From Prostheceraeus crozeri (Eukaryota; Platyhelminthes; Polycladida; Euryleptidae), in assembly GCA_907163375.1 (NCBI GenBank), contig CAJQUW010003210.1:55698-119697 (forward strand): a stretch of DNA of 64,000 nt, in the 5' to 3' direction. Under the pieces are notes generated by a model. The model saw only the letters and a list, made by a program, of their open reading frames with translations, made no database searches and had not been told where the DNA came from. This document shows positions 48,740 through 61,169 of this stretch, one piece after another; positions within the stretch are counted from its first letter, which is position 1; each line of letters starts with the position of its first letter. Both the position numbers and the translations under genes were made by a program.

Positions 48740-49098
48740 CTCAAGAACTAATTGATATATTGAAGTATCGCTCCTTAAACGGGACTGTAAAGAAGGCCGA
48801 ATTTAGCACCTACAGCATCTGAGCAGTTATTTCTGATCTTAGCTCTCTCTCATTCGAAGACAATCCGCACATGTCATATTTTGGATTCATATTGGATATT
48901 GGGACAAGATCATATTTGGATGCTCGAATTACAAAAAATGACATTTCTCGGATCATTTCCGACTCAAGAATAATTGATGTATCTCCTCTCATTTATGGAT
49001 TGTTAGAAAACTGCCTACCGACTTCTTCCGCAGGCGAAAAAAGTTTTTCAATTTTGAAGCAGATACTTCGGGATGACAGGCATGTTGACCTTCAATAG
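48740..49098 (+). pseudogene. hAT transposase C-terminal (dimerisation) fragment
   Basis: The frame carries LLENCLPTSSAGEKSFSILK, then RDDRHVDL, the conserved C-terminal dimerisation motif (LP.SSA..E..FS..K...) of hAT transposases. The frame continues upstream with a stop near 48820 (LTQELIDILKYRSLNGT before it). The BED finger and catalytic core are absent. It lies between two family I hairpin repeats, but no connection is proven. Confidence 0.75.
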
Positions 49099-49522
49099 CA
49101 GTTGAAGAACCTTTTCATAAACTATGTGTATTTTGTGTTTGTTCCGTGAAATACATTCATTGCGTTCATTCATTGTTTTATAATATTTGTTTTATGAATC
49201 GTATTTGGAACATTTACGAAAGCACTGGGGATAATTAAGAGCGATCTCTATCCATTAGATTTATGAGAAATGGACTGTATTTATACGGTTCAAATATGGT
49301 CAAGATTTTCAAAAAATTTAGTTAGAATTGGTGTTTATTCGGTTAAAATCATGGTCACCTTAGTTATCATACAAAAAGTCAACTAAAAAGTGACAAAATT
49401 CAGATCTTTTAATAGAGTACATTTGAGGTTTATAGGTCATGTATTTCACCTTCTAGTAGTTAAAAGCTGACGATTTTTAGTTGAGTGTTTGGAAATGTGC
49501 AAAGATAAGAATCGCAAAAGTA

Positions 49523-49786
49523 ACACTGTAAACTGTACGATTTCAAAGCTACTTACGAAACCGATGTACAAAACGAGAATAACAAAATGTACGAAAGCAC
49601 TATTGTTCGTGTTCATACACCACTAAAGTGATTGACTTTCCTATTGGACTATCTTGATCATCCAATAGGAAAGCCAAACGCTTTCGCAGTGTATGAGGAC
49701 GATCAATAGTGCTTTCGTACATTTTGTTATTATCGTTTTGTACATCAGTTTCGTAGGTAGCTTTGGTATCGTACAGTTTACAGTGT
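49523..49786. mobile_element. Hairpin MITE family I, copy 1 (264 bp)
   Basis: The ends are ACACTGTAAACTGTACGAT and the exact inverse ATCGTACAGTTTACAGTGT. Arms of about 128 bases pair along nearly the whole length around a short loop at about 49653. TA adjoins the left end. A transcript would form a long duplex. Confidence 0.8.
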
Positions 49787-49999
49787 AGTTCGGCACTGTT
49801 GAGTTTCCAGAGGACCAAAGTAAAAAATGCGACAGTGAGGGAATTAGGGGTTAAATCGCAATTTCAACCCGGTTTAGCCTGAAGCACAGATGAGCGAATG
49901 AAAAGCTGCATCACAGAAATCCTTCACCTACGACAAAGATTAATATTATGAATAATAATGGTCTATCAAATGCTTCCGCCTGTTACACCTCATCAGTTG

Positions 50000-50080
50000 T
50001 TCGTAGGTACGAACCAGCGACGTTGGAGCAAGAGGACGTGTACGCATACCCTTTAATCACAAGGCCACTGGACAATCTGT
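50000..50080 (-). repeat. tRNA-derived SINE head
   Basis: Reading minus: GTCCAGTGGCCTTGTGATTA resembles the start and A box of Leu/Ser-type tRNAs, and CTGGTTCGTACC resembles the B box, at about the right distance. No complete cloverleaf is possible, so this is a SINE-like remnant with RNA polymerase III promoter boxes, not a working tRNA. Confidence 0.5.
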
Positions 50081-50089
50081 TGAGAGCGT

Positions 50090-51055
50090 GAGTTAGCCAG
50101 GAAGGCAAGCTTTTAAGCATTGACATACTTCTTGTTTAAATAATGATCTACCTTGTTAATGTCAGACCGCCAAAATACAGAAGATAACTTGCAAGTTTAA
50201 TTGATGTCCGTCAACATCCGACAAAATCTATATTAAATTAAGCCACAGCTAAAATCTGTTCATCATTGAAACATCAATTATTTTTTTCCGGCTTCTTTGT
50301 TTAGCTGCAAAAAATTCTAAACGCGGAAGAAAGAATTTTGGCTATTATTTCTAGAGTTTATTCACTTTTCACAGTGTTTAGTTTACTGTGTACAATGTAT
50401 ATAACAAAAATGTCCGCTTCAGTAGTTTCTGTTTCATGCCATGTATGAATTGTGTAACACACGATAATGTCAGCTGAGGAACTCAAATGTCCTTAATTGA
50501 CTTGTCCTAATTGTTTACCCAAGAAGCTAGTATCCTCTGTCTCCTTTCTTCCACAATAAAAAGTTGCAGTTTATTCCTCTCCCAATGTCAAGAAAGGAAT
50601 AAAACGTCAAGTAGTGCTCCGATTAGTAATCGTGATTAATGTGCCTCATTTAAGTTTCTCTTTTATATTCGCTATATTGATGGATATCTACAAGATCTGC
50701 ACGTAATTCTTCAATCTTCGGTTTCAAAATTTCCATCTTTTAGTGTAAACTCTTCGATAATATTCTGCCGATATTAGCAAAAAAGGAATGTGTAGCCTCA
50801 GTTTGGTGATCAATCTTGATATTAATTCTGTCTAGGGCTTTGGTGTGTTAGAAAATGTCATGCGATAGACACTACGAAATTTCATTACCGTGCATGCTCA
50901 GTAGAGCCTCGACATGCAACCAGCTCGCAAGAGCGACTGTAACTTCATCTGGTTCCTTAATGGTCGTTATTGTGTGAGCTGCACTGTATGTACATACATA
51001 TCATATTGTTAATGGAAAATCAACATTTCAAATGTAAAGCGGAATTGAACCTTTC
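50090..51055. other. No gene recognised
   Basis: AT-rich, no coding motif; nothing structured seen. Confidence 0.45.
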
Positions 51056-51058
51056 ATA

Positions 51059-51773
51059 GTCCGGCAGCCAGGACGAGTTTCTGCAGGGAACGAGGCCGAA
51101 AGTGAGACTTTCACAGAATGATGTGCACCCTATGCCTACTACGAATCTGCAGGTCTGCCGAGTTCTAGTGAGTTCCTCTTATTGTGAGACAGGATCAAAG
51201 AAAGACACATGTAAATCCAATGTAACGCAGATTGAAGTTTTTGGTCAAAATGAATTTTTCTTTGTTCTCTCTTATCAACCGAAAAGTATTAAGTCTAGAG
51301 TCATAATTTTTAACATGGAATGTCTTCAGGTCATTTCATATTATGTGCATGTGCTTCTATCAAGCTTCTGATCGGCAATGTCTGTGAGAATGTGGTTGAA
51401 TGTGGATAAAGTTGCTCAAAATGTTTATGTTTGCCGACATTAAGAGGCTCGCCAAATTTAAATGTGTCTAGCTTTATAGACAGGGGAGCATGAAAATGAA
51501 AGGAAATGACATGAAGACATTCCATGCCAAAAATTATGACTCTGGGCTTACTACTTTTCGGTGAAAACATAGAAAATTTCATTTTAGCCAAAACCGGCAA
51601 TCTGCGTTACATTGGATTTACATGTGTTTTTCTTTGATCCTGTCTGACAAGAGGAGGAACTCACTAGAACTCGGCAGACCTGCCGATTCATAGTCGGCAT
51701 AGGGTGCACATCATTCTGTGAAAGTCTCACTTTCGGCCTCGTTCCCTGCAGAAACTCGTTCTGGCTGCCGGAC
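51059..51773. mobile_element. Fold-back MITE family F, copy 2 (715 bp)
   Basis: The ends are GTCCGGCAGCCAGGACGAG and inverse CTCGTTCTGGCTGCCGGAC, with TA on both sides (51057-51058, 51774-51775). Its length equals copy 1. Arms of about 310 bases are the best preserved of the family. The centre shares TGTGGTTGAATGTGGATAAA with copy 1. Confidence 0.85.
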
Positions 51774-51779
51774 TATTCA

Positions 51780-54070
51780 CCCCCACGAAATCGGACTCTC
51801 ATCTGCTCATAAGTATCATCCGTTTCTGTACATTGCAACTATATAAAGTCGAAAAGTGTGTATATGTTCGTTTGATGCATAGCCTTCATCAATGAATAAA
51901 TAGGGACATTGTATATTTTAATCAGTATTTGTGTAAAAAATTGTTTAGCTAGTGCTTCCTTGTATATAGTTTATAAACCGTACTTTTAATAAGACAGTGT
52001 AAAATTGTGATTCGTCAATGTCATGTAATTTTGCGTGTAAAAGGATGCGCGAAGCAAGAATAAGGGCCGGGCCTAATACCCCATGTGCAGATCATCTGGT
52101 CATTTTCTCTGTCTGTAAGCATTAGTGCAATGTCTTGATATGTGTCTAAATTTACACTTGCTTGAAAAGTATAATTTACGCTTTGCTTGGAGAATAAATA
52201 CATTTTCTATTCTGTTCTATTTTCAAGGCTGAATCAGGTCAAAATTTTGGATCTTACCTTTGTGGATATGTTTTTAGGATTTCATCGAACTCCAACAATT
52301 GAGCAAAAGCATGCTTATTGGTCACTCCTCTACATGTCACTCCTTGCTATTATAGCTCATTCAATGCTTTAAAATGAGTTTTTTCATGGGAATTCAAAGG
52401 GCAAGTAAAAGAAGACTTGTTCTATACTCTCGCTCATTCGAGTACCATGAATAGGCTCTGTGAATAAGAGTGAACGTTTCACTAGTCATGTTAGTCAAGA
52501 TACAACGGATTGAATCCATCCCAAAAGGAAGCTTCAGGTAGCCAGGACCATGATGCAGGTCTATCGAATGGCACAAGGGGAAGAAACTTGCTTGTTCGAA
52601 CAATATCAAATGTTTATACTTCCTATAGGAGACAATCGTTTTGACATTTCCTGTATTTGCGGGCAGAGTTCTACCCTTCAACATTCTGGATTCAGATTGT
52701 AGGACAGTAAAAGTTTCCTCCATCGGAGCACATTATTCTGTGTTTGATGCAATTGCGGCGAACAATCTTTTCCATCATTTATATTTTGACCCCACAACTA
52801 TTTCGTGATTTGATAAATAAAATCTGAATATGGATATAAAAATAATACACATGGCAATGCTTTCACATGAATTATTGCAATTTTCCTGAAGCAGCATGTT
52901 TGATGCTCATCAGCTTTTAGCCAATAAATCTGGCTGCTATTTAATTTGTGATTTTCATTCTATATTTCGTGGTTTTCGTACCACATCATTTGGCATACAA
53001 AGATGCATTCGATATTCCTCTTGTTATTTTCTACCAATCCAACTCCAGTTTTGATACTTGTATTTGTGCAGCTACCCAAAATATAATTAGAAAGACGTTT
53101 CTTCTACCAATTCATGTCATCGCATAGGCTCTAGCAGACTAAAAAAATGGGTTGCACATTCCAGCACCGTCTCAGGTGGTGAGCTGGTCAAAAGCGCTGC
53201 ATACCCTATACATTCGCACATCGAAATTGACATTCTTGCATATTTTAGGTGGTCGATAATTATAACATGAGCAAATGCGCATTTCAAAAATTCAAAAATT
53301 TCAAAAACACGTGATCTGAAAATGATGCCAAGGCAACTGCAAAATGTCAGACTTCTAGTTGTAAGCGTCAGATAACACGCAAACTGTCAGATTCACATGC
53401 AGGTAGATTTGATGGTATTCATATTTAATTCATGACAAGGAAGATTACTGCTGGTCATACGTCAGTCATTTGACATCCGGTGAAAATGCTACGGCCGACT
53501 ATTAACTGTCTTATCTGAAAAATCTTATCTTTACTTTAAAAGCCTTGTTTCTTTTGAGGATTTTATTCCTGAATCGCCACATTAGAGGAAAACGGGAGGT
53601 CAGCTTTATTGACAGACTATTGACATTATCATAATTTCATGTGTTAAATTTTATTTTCCAACAGATTGATGAATTTCAAAATTCAGCAGATAAAGCTTAT
53701 GGTTGTTATATAAATTGCATAGCCAATATGCCATTAGAAAATATAGAAAAATCAATATGTCACAGTTATCTTGAGTGTCAGTTTAGCATGTTCATTATTT
53801 TAAGGTTGACAAAAGCTATTTGTTCAAAGGAATAGAAATAGACGATATTTGATATTTTTCTTCTATTGAATTAATTTTTGGCTGGTATTTTGCGTTCAGT
53901 GTGCTTCCATCAGTCTTGTATTGGTGCCATCTCGTCATTTGATAAACTTCAGCATTTATGTACCGGTGTGTTATTCTTTTTAAAAGTTTTCATATGAATT
54001 TTCATCTTCTTCTACGAAAGCAGATTCGATAGCTCAAAAAACTATTATTGATGGACACTTTGCTTAATTA
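51780..54070. other. No gene recognised
   Basis: The minus frame 52394-52723 (109 codons) and plus frame 53641-53835 have no motif that I know. Confidence 0.45.
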
Positions 54071-54076
54071 ATTCAA

Positions 54077-54192
54077 TTTCCGAAGCTTTCTCTCAGACTT
54101 CCGAACTTCATCAGCGGACATGCAAAACTGGCATTATCAATCACTGCATGTCCGCTGATAAAAGTCGGCGGTCCAAGCGAAAGCTTCGGAAA
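54077..54192. repeat. Compound hairpin near Penelope fragment
   Basis: Outer arms CCGAAGCTTTC/GAAAGCTTCGG and inner perfect arms ATCAGCGGACATGCA (54110-54124) and TGCATGTCCGCTGAT (54145-54159). On the minus strand the inner arm leads directly into CTGATGA and later GAAAGC, a partial hammerhead-like core, but no proper stem II is formed. Confidence 0.5.
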
Positions 54193-54650
54193 ATGGAAAA
54201 ATAAAAACAAGGTGTTCATCAAGAGGTCTTTTTTGGAAAAGTGTTCACCTCTCAAAATGATTGCTGCTCTTGTAGCATGTTCTTTGATTCTGTGTAATAT
54301 GTAGTTGTCGGATTGTACTGTCAATTAGACAGGTGACTTTCTAAATTACATTTCTTCAGAAACATATTGAGCAGTTTCTGAATGGACATGCTGAATTTTT
54401 GCGACCGGTTTCATATTTCGTTTTCCGTCTTAGTAATGCATTTTGTAGCGTCATGTCTGATTTTTGCGCTAGCCCGATAGTTAGTTTTTCTTATATACAT
54501 GTAAACATTTTCTTTATCTTCTGATTCGTGTTGTCTGAGATAAAAGACACTTCAAATAGCTTAGTTGAAAAAGTTCACATTTCTTCTTACAAAGGTTTTG
54601 ATTTTCTTTTTTGAATTTTTGGACGAAACTTTTAAGCTATTTATTCAACC

Positions 54651-55028
54651 TCAATATTCTATGAAATTGTTGGAGATGTTGTTGTTATATGGTTGGGCTT
54701 GTGCATCGTTCAGACATGCAATTTCTCTCATTTCAAGCAATTGTTGTTTCCGTGGAGTTTGGCATGCTTGAATAGTAATTAAGGACGACAATCCTTTTTT
54801 TGCTCGTTTTTTGTAGGATACTTTGCTGTCGCATATAGAGAACGTAAAGTCCAAAAGACGCAATAGACATTCCATTTGAAATTGTAAGTAAGGATTTCGG
54901 TCATTAACAATTGCATACAGTTCTTGAGCAGCTTCCCCGCTCTTGGTGATAGCAAAGTAATCGTCCACGTACCTTCTAAGAGTAAGGACTGAGTGAATAT
55001 TTTCTAAGGTTCGCATTTCTCCTTTCAA
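54651..55028 (-). pseudogene. Penelope-like RT fragment
   Basis: Minus-strand reading: VLTLRRYVDDYFAITKSG, where YVDD is the catalytic RT motif in the Penelope form. It is followed by NPYLQFQMECL, LRLLDFTFSI (motif E region) and a shortened QACQTPRKQQLLEM block. Downstream linker and endonuclease were not found. It is a third Penelope subfamily remnant, differing in sequence from those at 24.6 and 34.5 kb. Confidence 0.8.
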
Positions 55029-55814
55029 AATACTAGTATATCTTCATGAAACATAATGTACGTCTGCACATGACTGCCAGTACTATCTAGCCACCTATGG
55101 CTGATACAGTAGGTCTGCTGCATGCATGCATGCATCGAAATAGGCCCAAATGAGTTACACCCATTTAAAAAGTCCTCATCAGTACTGAGAGCGATATAAA
55201 TGTCTCGATAGCCACCTTCACTCGGCAGTGGCATCGCTCCTAGTACAGAAAAACTTTTCAAACAGTTGTAATATAAATTATCCTTGAGACTGATGAAGTG
55301 AATATGTCAATACATTACCATACCGTGAACGTTTCTTCAGCAGTAGAAGATTGAGGGAAATTACCTGAAAAGGAAAAAATATCCATATAGATTCACGCAG
55401 GCTGCCTAGTTCATTGGCAATCAGTTTACTTGTACGTGCACATTGTCATTAAGCAATTTCACAAAAGAGAAGGCAATTAGGCCACCGGCAAATGCTGTAC
55501 ATCCCCAGATGGATTTGTCTCTTATAAAAAGTTTGAAGTCACTAAGAACGACTAGATGCAAAGCCGGTTTCCGTGTTGCGGGTTATTACTTACCATGAGT
55601 TCTTCAAAATTTAAATTACTTGACCCTAATGTGAAATTCTTTATGTAGACTGCATCATAGTAGTGACAGACATAGGAATGCGACTTTCGTTATATTTCTG
55701 TTAATATGACTACAAAATAGAGGTTTGTTGATGGCCAATTCAGCCGATCACTTAGGCAACGATCTATGTCAATGTTGCTAGATATTTAGAAGAATCAAGT
55801 TACTGAAATCTGCA

Positions 55815-56378
55815 ATCACAGAATTAGATTCATCTGCGAGCGCGGCTTCGGTTTCTAGAACCGAAGTATCGCATCTGTCCTTAACATCAAAATGGTTCAT
55901 TCCGAGAATGGATAATTTGTATATCGCATACTATTTTAAATGACACACACTCTCTCGAACAATAGGCTGTTAACCAGTGAGTGGCGTGCATGTTGCAACA
56001 TTACTTCGAACACCACACAAAACACACATTGCTGTCTTGATACATTCAGTGTGTGCAGTGAGGAATGGTGAGAATAGGTTGGTGAAATCATCAGGCGAAC
56101 CAATTTTCGCACGCTTCCATCTTCTTTAATAATGATCGCAAGGAGCCATATATGGAGAAAACTTTTGCGCAATGATCTGAATTCTTCGAATCTGAAGGAA
56201 TCGTGACAATCGAAGCACTGTACAATGATGGAATTCACAGCAATCCGCAAGCGACGCACGACTTTTTTCTTATCTCTGTAAGGTATTAGGAATTCCTTCT
56301 TGCCCACTTAGTAAGTTCCAGCATGTGCCATCGCTTTGAATTAGTCTTCACTTCTAGTAAACTGAAAGACTTAAACAA
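55815..56378 (+). repeat. Dispersed repeat family G, copy 2
   Basis: It begins ATCACAGAATTAGATTCATC and continues through CGAACAATAGGCTGTTAACC to TTGCCCACTTAGTAAGTTCC and AAACTGAAAGACTTAAACAA. It is parallel to 5883 and 63842 and inverted relative to 61962. Confidence 0.75.
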
Positions 56379-56460
56379 TTTAATTCTTTCCCTGCAATAG
56401 TTGTAGATTCTCCCCGCAAAGCGACTGATTGTAAAGTATTTTATCAATGTGATTTCAGAT

Positions 56461-56625
56461 GTAAAGGGAAATTATGACAACCGTGAATATTTACAAAATA
56501 CACTGATAAGCTGCCGTTGCCTTCCTTTTGTCAGCCACTGGAAGCCGCCATCGTTTAGGTACCGCCGTCATGACAACGCATGTCCACGACGTAGTATTGC
56601 TTTCACTGTCCACGGTTCAATGTCA
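56461..56625 (+). repeat. Dispersed repeat family H, copy 2
   Basis: Inverse match to 13040-13203, with CCGCCATCGTTTAGGTACCG and ACGCATGTCCACG as the strongest blocks. Confidence 0.6.
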
Positions 56626-56639
56626 CAGACTGTCTGATC

Positions 56640-59340
56640 TCTATGGTCACAACAACCAAACAACTGAGTGGGAAGATACACCACATTAATAGATTTGTAT
56701 CGATGCTCTGTTTAAACTTATTAGGTTGCAAATTAACACCAGCATGCTGGAGTGTGTTATGTCAAAATTCTACGTCAAAAATTGTCAAAAAGGTCTGTGT
56801 GGTCGTTCAAGCTTTCATAGTTCGTGTTGGTCATTTTTAGCAAGGCGTTTACGGTATGTAGAAAGCACTTATAGGAAGCATGTAGATGTAATTATATGCA
56901 GACAATTTTTCTTCTAACTTTTACAAGCATTTTTTGTGACAGCAACTTATTGGACATTAATTGTTTGTCATTACCAGATTTCATGTCAACAAGACAAGTA
57001 GTTCCTATAAAATGACAAATATTGATTTACAAATCTCGATTTCTAAAGAATATATCAAAAGATAATAAATTTAGATGGAATAATAACTTAACATTGATAG
57101 CATGGAAGTAATAGAGACACTGAACTTGGCCAGAATACTTGGCAACTCTTCGCAGTCTTTCTCGAAGTACATTGATCATCTTTTCGATATTCTGTCTCCG
57201 AAGTAGACACGCTTCAATCAAGATTTCTCTTGAGACGATATGATGATCCCGATCTCCTAACACGAGATTTCTATCCTACCAAGTGAGTAAAATGATTGCA
57301 AAAACATCTCATACAAATACACTGACAACAAGTTTTCGTTACAGCGTTCAATCATTAGTCTTGCATGCTATCTTAACAGATGATTAAATATCGTTGTTTT
57401 CGAGATTCCTCGTATGTTCATCTGTTCTTTTTTCTACTTCGTAGCATCATAAGTAACTGACGGTTTAATGGAAAAAAACAACCGGGGAGTGCTGCCAGAA
57501 CTTAGGATAAGCAAAAGGCCAAGACTTCGTACATAAGGCTCACATAGAAAGACTACTCAACACAGGATTCAGCTGTAAAGCAATGCAAAAACTAAGCTTT
57601 GAGTCAACTGATGGAATTGAGATGCAGTTCACAGATGACCTTAGGTAAGGTTTCATAAATCGCATGAAATTAAATTTTTTGATGAATGTTGTCATGCGTT
57701 TTAAAGAGAAATAGATCTATGACATCGTGACCATGTCGTCACACACTTTAATGAGGGCAATTCTTTCGGTGGATGTCACTGTGGATTAATAAACAGTAGT
57801 AACATTACATTTTTGATTGAGAGCGTAAGCGGTATGACCGTGCCTTGCGGTAAAACTTCGTTCGCAAGTTCTCTAACGACATCAGTTATTGTTATTCTGC
57901 AGGCACATATTTCGTCCAAAGTTGTCAACAAAGTCTTCAAAATCATTACGTCAAAGTAAGAGAAGTCTCTATGATTGGTACGATTGATGCATGGTCGCTT
58001 GTTTTTGTCAGTTAAACTCAAATTTACATCACCACCTGCAGCAAAGTCAAACAGTGTTTGTAGTTGTCATGTGGTTGCAAATTGATAGCAATGGCCATCT
58101 GAGTCATTTCTAGATCTTGATTGGTGTGTCAACATTCTAATGGTGGTGTTTACTTGCACTGATTGTCTCTTCTTCATTATTATATGTAGCAATTCAAAAC
58201 TTTAGACCCCGAATATTCTGCTGCCGATACTCTTGAAAATTATGATGCTTTTGACCCCTCATGATCATGAATGGCCCTCATGAATGCAATGAGAACATGA
58301 TTATAACCAGATGCCTATCAAATACCACATCCATAGACGCAGTCATCAAGAGAATGAAAGGAACTCTTGTACAATCTGCAAGAACACTGCAGATATAATC
58401 TATATAATATATCAGCACCGAATACAGATATTTGTTGTTAAGTTAGAAATTACCACACGTCTAGTAACATTTCTCGCTTTCGGAGTATTGCAGGTCTACA
58501 ATGACTGCACTTGGAAAATCACAATTCCTTCCTTCATCGATGAACTACGCACATGAGGTGATCTGACCGGTCGGAGTTCTTCCTGTGGAAGATATAGACC
58601 TCGTCTCATGCCATCCTTCATTATACAAAAGATCATTTCATTTAATTAAGGAGAACACCCAAGTCGAGTCATCAACAACGAATCTCCCCCAACACGTCCC
58701 TTCCTCAGAGAAGCTCGGAAGTTGTAGCCGGATGTTTCTTGGCTTTCCTTGGGTTTCAGAGGCGGTAACGTGAAGCCGGCAAATTTTCTAACTTTCCTAA
58801 TTATGTTCCTACACGTTTAGGAAACTGCTGCCTTGGACTTTGAAGCACAACGACCGTTTTGTTCCTTCGTGACTTTGTATGAAGTGAATATTGATTAGTT
58901 CAAGGCTGTTTAAAGCACGAAGAATTCTTTCATGGATTTCAATTAATTTCAGATCAAATTTCATCTTCATCTTTTTCCTGAAATACACGATAAACTTGAT
59001 GGAAATCTAATACAATCTGTGAATTTGCTTTTCATTAAATACAGGATAATTTTGGCTAATTAAAGTTTTGAAATGACTCGAATTTCATGTTTGCATTTCA
59101 ACGAATCAATTCTTTCCTCACATTGTAAATATAAAGAGCAGAGATAAATTTAGAAATTTGAAATTTTCATAAGTTCTTATAATATCAGAAAACAAAGTTT
59201 TCCCTCGCTCAATGTCATCTTCAGCCGAAAGCGTGCCTCAATTTTCTATTCATTCTCTCCTAAACCAGTCACGGGACTTTGTATAGCTATCACAGTATAG
59301 CACTCTACTTTCAAGTATCACTCACTAGCAATTTCAATGG
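56640..59340. other. No gene recognised
   Basis: Frames at 56643-56917, 57027-57263 (minus), 57776-58021 (minus) and 58311-58773 are short and lack known motifs. Confidence 0.45.
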
Positions 59341-59358
59341 ACTCTAGGATTACAATGA

Positions 59359-60089
59359 GTCCGGCAGCAAGAAAGAGTTTCTACAAGGAACGAGGCCGAA
59401 AATGAGACTTTCACAGAATGATACCCAGTACACTCACTAGTTGCTTACTACGAATCTGCGCGTCTGCCGAGCTCTACCTAGTTCCTCTTCTTGTCAGACA
59501 TCATCAAAGAAAATATCATAAATCCAATGGGATGCAGATTGAAATTATCAGCAAAAATTAAGTGCATTATGTGTTATCTGATTAAGCAAAAAGTACTAAG
59601 CCCAGAGACATAATTTCTGACATGGAATGTCTTCAGGTCATTTCCTATCATGTTCATGAACCCTTTTCTATGAAGCTAAACACATACAGATTTGCCAAGC
59701 CTCCTAATGTCGGCCAACACAAGCATTTTGAGCAATTCAATCCACATTTGACCATATTCTCGCATACATTGCCAATCAGAAACATGATAATAACACATGC
59801 ACATAATAGGAAATGAACTGATAACATTCCATGTCAAAAATCGAAGCACTAGACCTTAACTTAGATACCATTAACTAAATAAGCGAAAACACAGAACATT
59901 TCATTTTTACCAAAACTTCAATCTTAGTCACATTGATTTAGCATGTTTTTCTTTGATCGTGTCTGCCAGAAGAGGAACAAGGTAGAACTCGACAGACGCG
60001 CAGATTCTTAGTAGGAATAGGGTGTACATCATCCGTGAAAATCGCATTTTCGACCTTGTTCCCTGCAGAAACTCGATCAAGCGGTAAAC
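59359..60089. mobile_element. Fold-back MITE family F, copy 3 (about 731 bp, older)
   Basis: It begins GTCCGGCAGCAAGAAAGAG and ends near ACTCGATCAAGCGGTAAAC. It shares GAGGCCGAAAATGAGACTTT, CGTCTGCCGAGCTCTA and TGGAATGTCTTCAGGTCATT with the other copies. More substitutions than in the 13.6 and 51.1 kb copies, and its TA flanks are lost. Confidence 0.75.
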
Positions 60090-60454
60090 CTATGTGCACG
60101 AACATGGATATCTGCAGAATAAGATCCACCACAACATAGATAGTCACAGATCTACATGAAACGAGCTGCGAGGAGAGACTAAATGGTCGTCGTGGTTGTA
60201 GCTATCAACGAATGATTTATTGGAATGTCAGTGGAACCACCATCAGCAGGAAATCAAAATTAGCCTTGCCAGCAGAATGATGATTTGTTCACCGTCATCA
60301 TCTTTACTATTTAGTATTTTCTGCTGCTCTAAAGCAGGACAAATCAGTAATTAGGCATAGATTATCGCAATTCCAAATACATTGGAACAAATATCCTTCA
60401 CGGGCAAATAGCATGCTAAGAAATCAACCATGTACTATGGACATAGTTTGGTCC

Positions 60455-61165
60455 ATTATTCCTGAAGTCCTCGGGTGTGCCTCAAGGGTCCGTTTTGGGC
60501 CTATATTCGTCGGCTCACTCTTGTACTTTGCATACATGATATTGTACTAATTGAACCTCTCCCAATGTGCACTTTCTGCAATAGGTTAGTGCATACCAAC
60601 AGCTGGATCCGCAATAATTAATTGACACTTAATTTGGAAAAATCTCAGCAGATGTTCATATCTCGAACGGCATCCACTCACGCACCGCTGCCTGATATCC
60701 CAATTGTCGATAACATGAGAGAATCCTTGTAATCCTTTGGACGAAATGCGTTGTCGTGGGACAGTCATTTTAAAATCATTCTCAAGACTACTTCCCAGAG
60801 ATTGCATGTCGTCAGAATTTTGAAGTCTTTAGTTTCTCGTAATAAACTAACATAGCCTCATTTCACCTTTGTAGCTGTACGCGTTTCCTCTTCTATCTTT
60901 CTTACCTGCCAAATTTGAAATATTGCTCGACGCTTTCCAAAAACGTGCACACCGCATCATTTGTTGTAGGCATTGTCGTTGTTATGAGTTTCCAAATTCA
61001 TATGATTTGCGCAAATGTAGAAGTTTGGATTTTCTTTCAAAATGTAATTGTTTTAAAGCCATTCTTTGCATGAACTTGTGCCCAATCGCCTGCCGCGTAG
61101 TGGACATTTCACTATCTTATACTAAAGGAATGCATAATCTTCCCATATTCATGCATTATGGTTAA
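60455..61165 (+). pseudogene. LINE reverse transcriptase C-terminal half
   Basis: It starts at the RT signature SSGVPQGSVLG and continues in shifting frames through a region reading LEKSQQMFISRT, LSWDSHFK and QRLHVVRILKSLVSRN. It ends with the post-RT LLDAFQKRAHRIICC and RSLDFLSKCNCFKAIL at 60923-61165. A non-coding tail with AATAAA near 61312 follows and may be the element's own polyadenylation signal. It has many stops. Orientation is opposite to the LINE at 30.4 kb. Confidence 0.8.
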
Positions 61166-61169
61166 TATT

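Noticed and set aside
14092-51371. Similar frames starting KLSQNDVHPMP / RLSQNDVHPMP in fold-back family F copies
   Set aside because: They are translations of the inverted-repeat arms; similarity comes from repeat identity, and no copy has a frame of useful length.
55025-55261. Minus-strand frame upstream of the Penelope RT fragment (GGYRDIYIALSTDEDFLNG) as part of the same gene
   Set aside because: It shows no RT motif A or B in the expected place, so it was not joined to the YVDD fragment.
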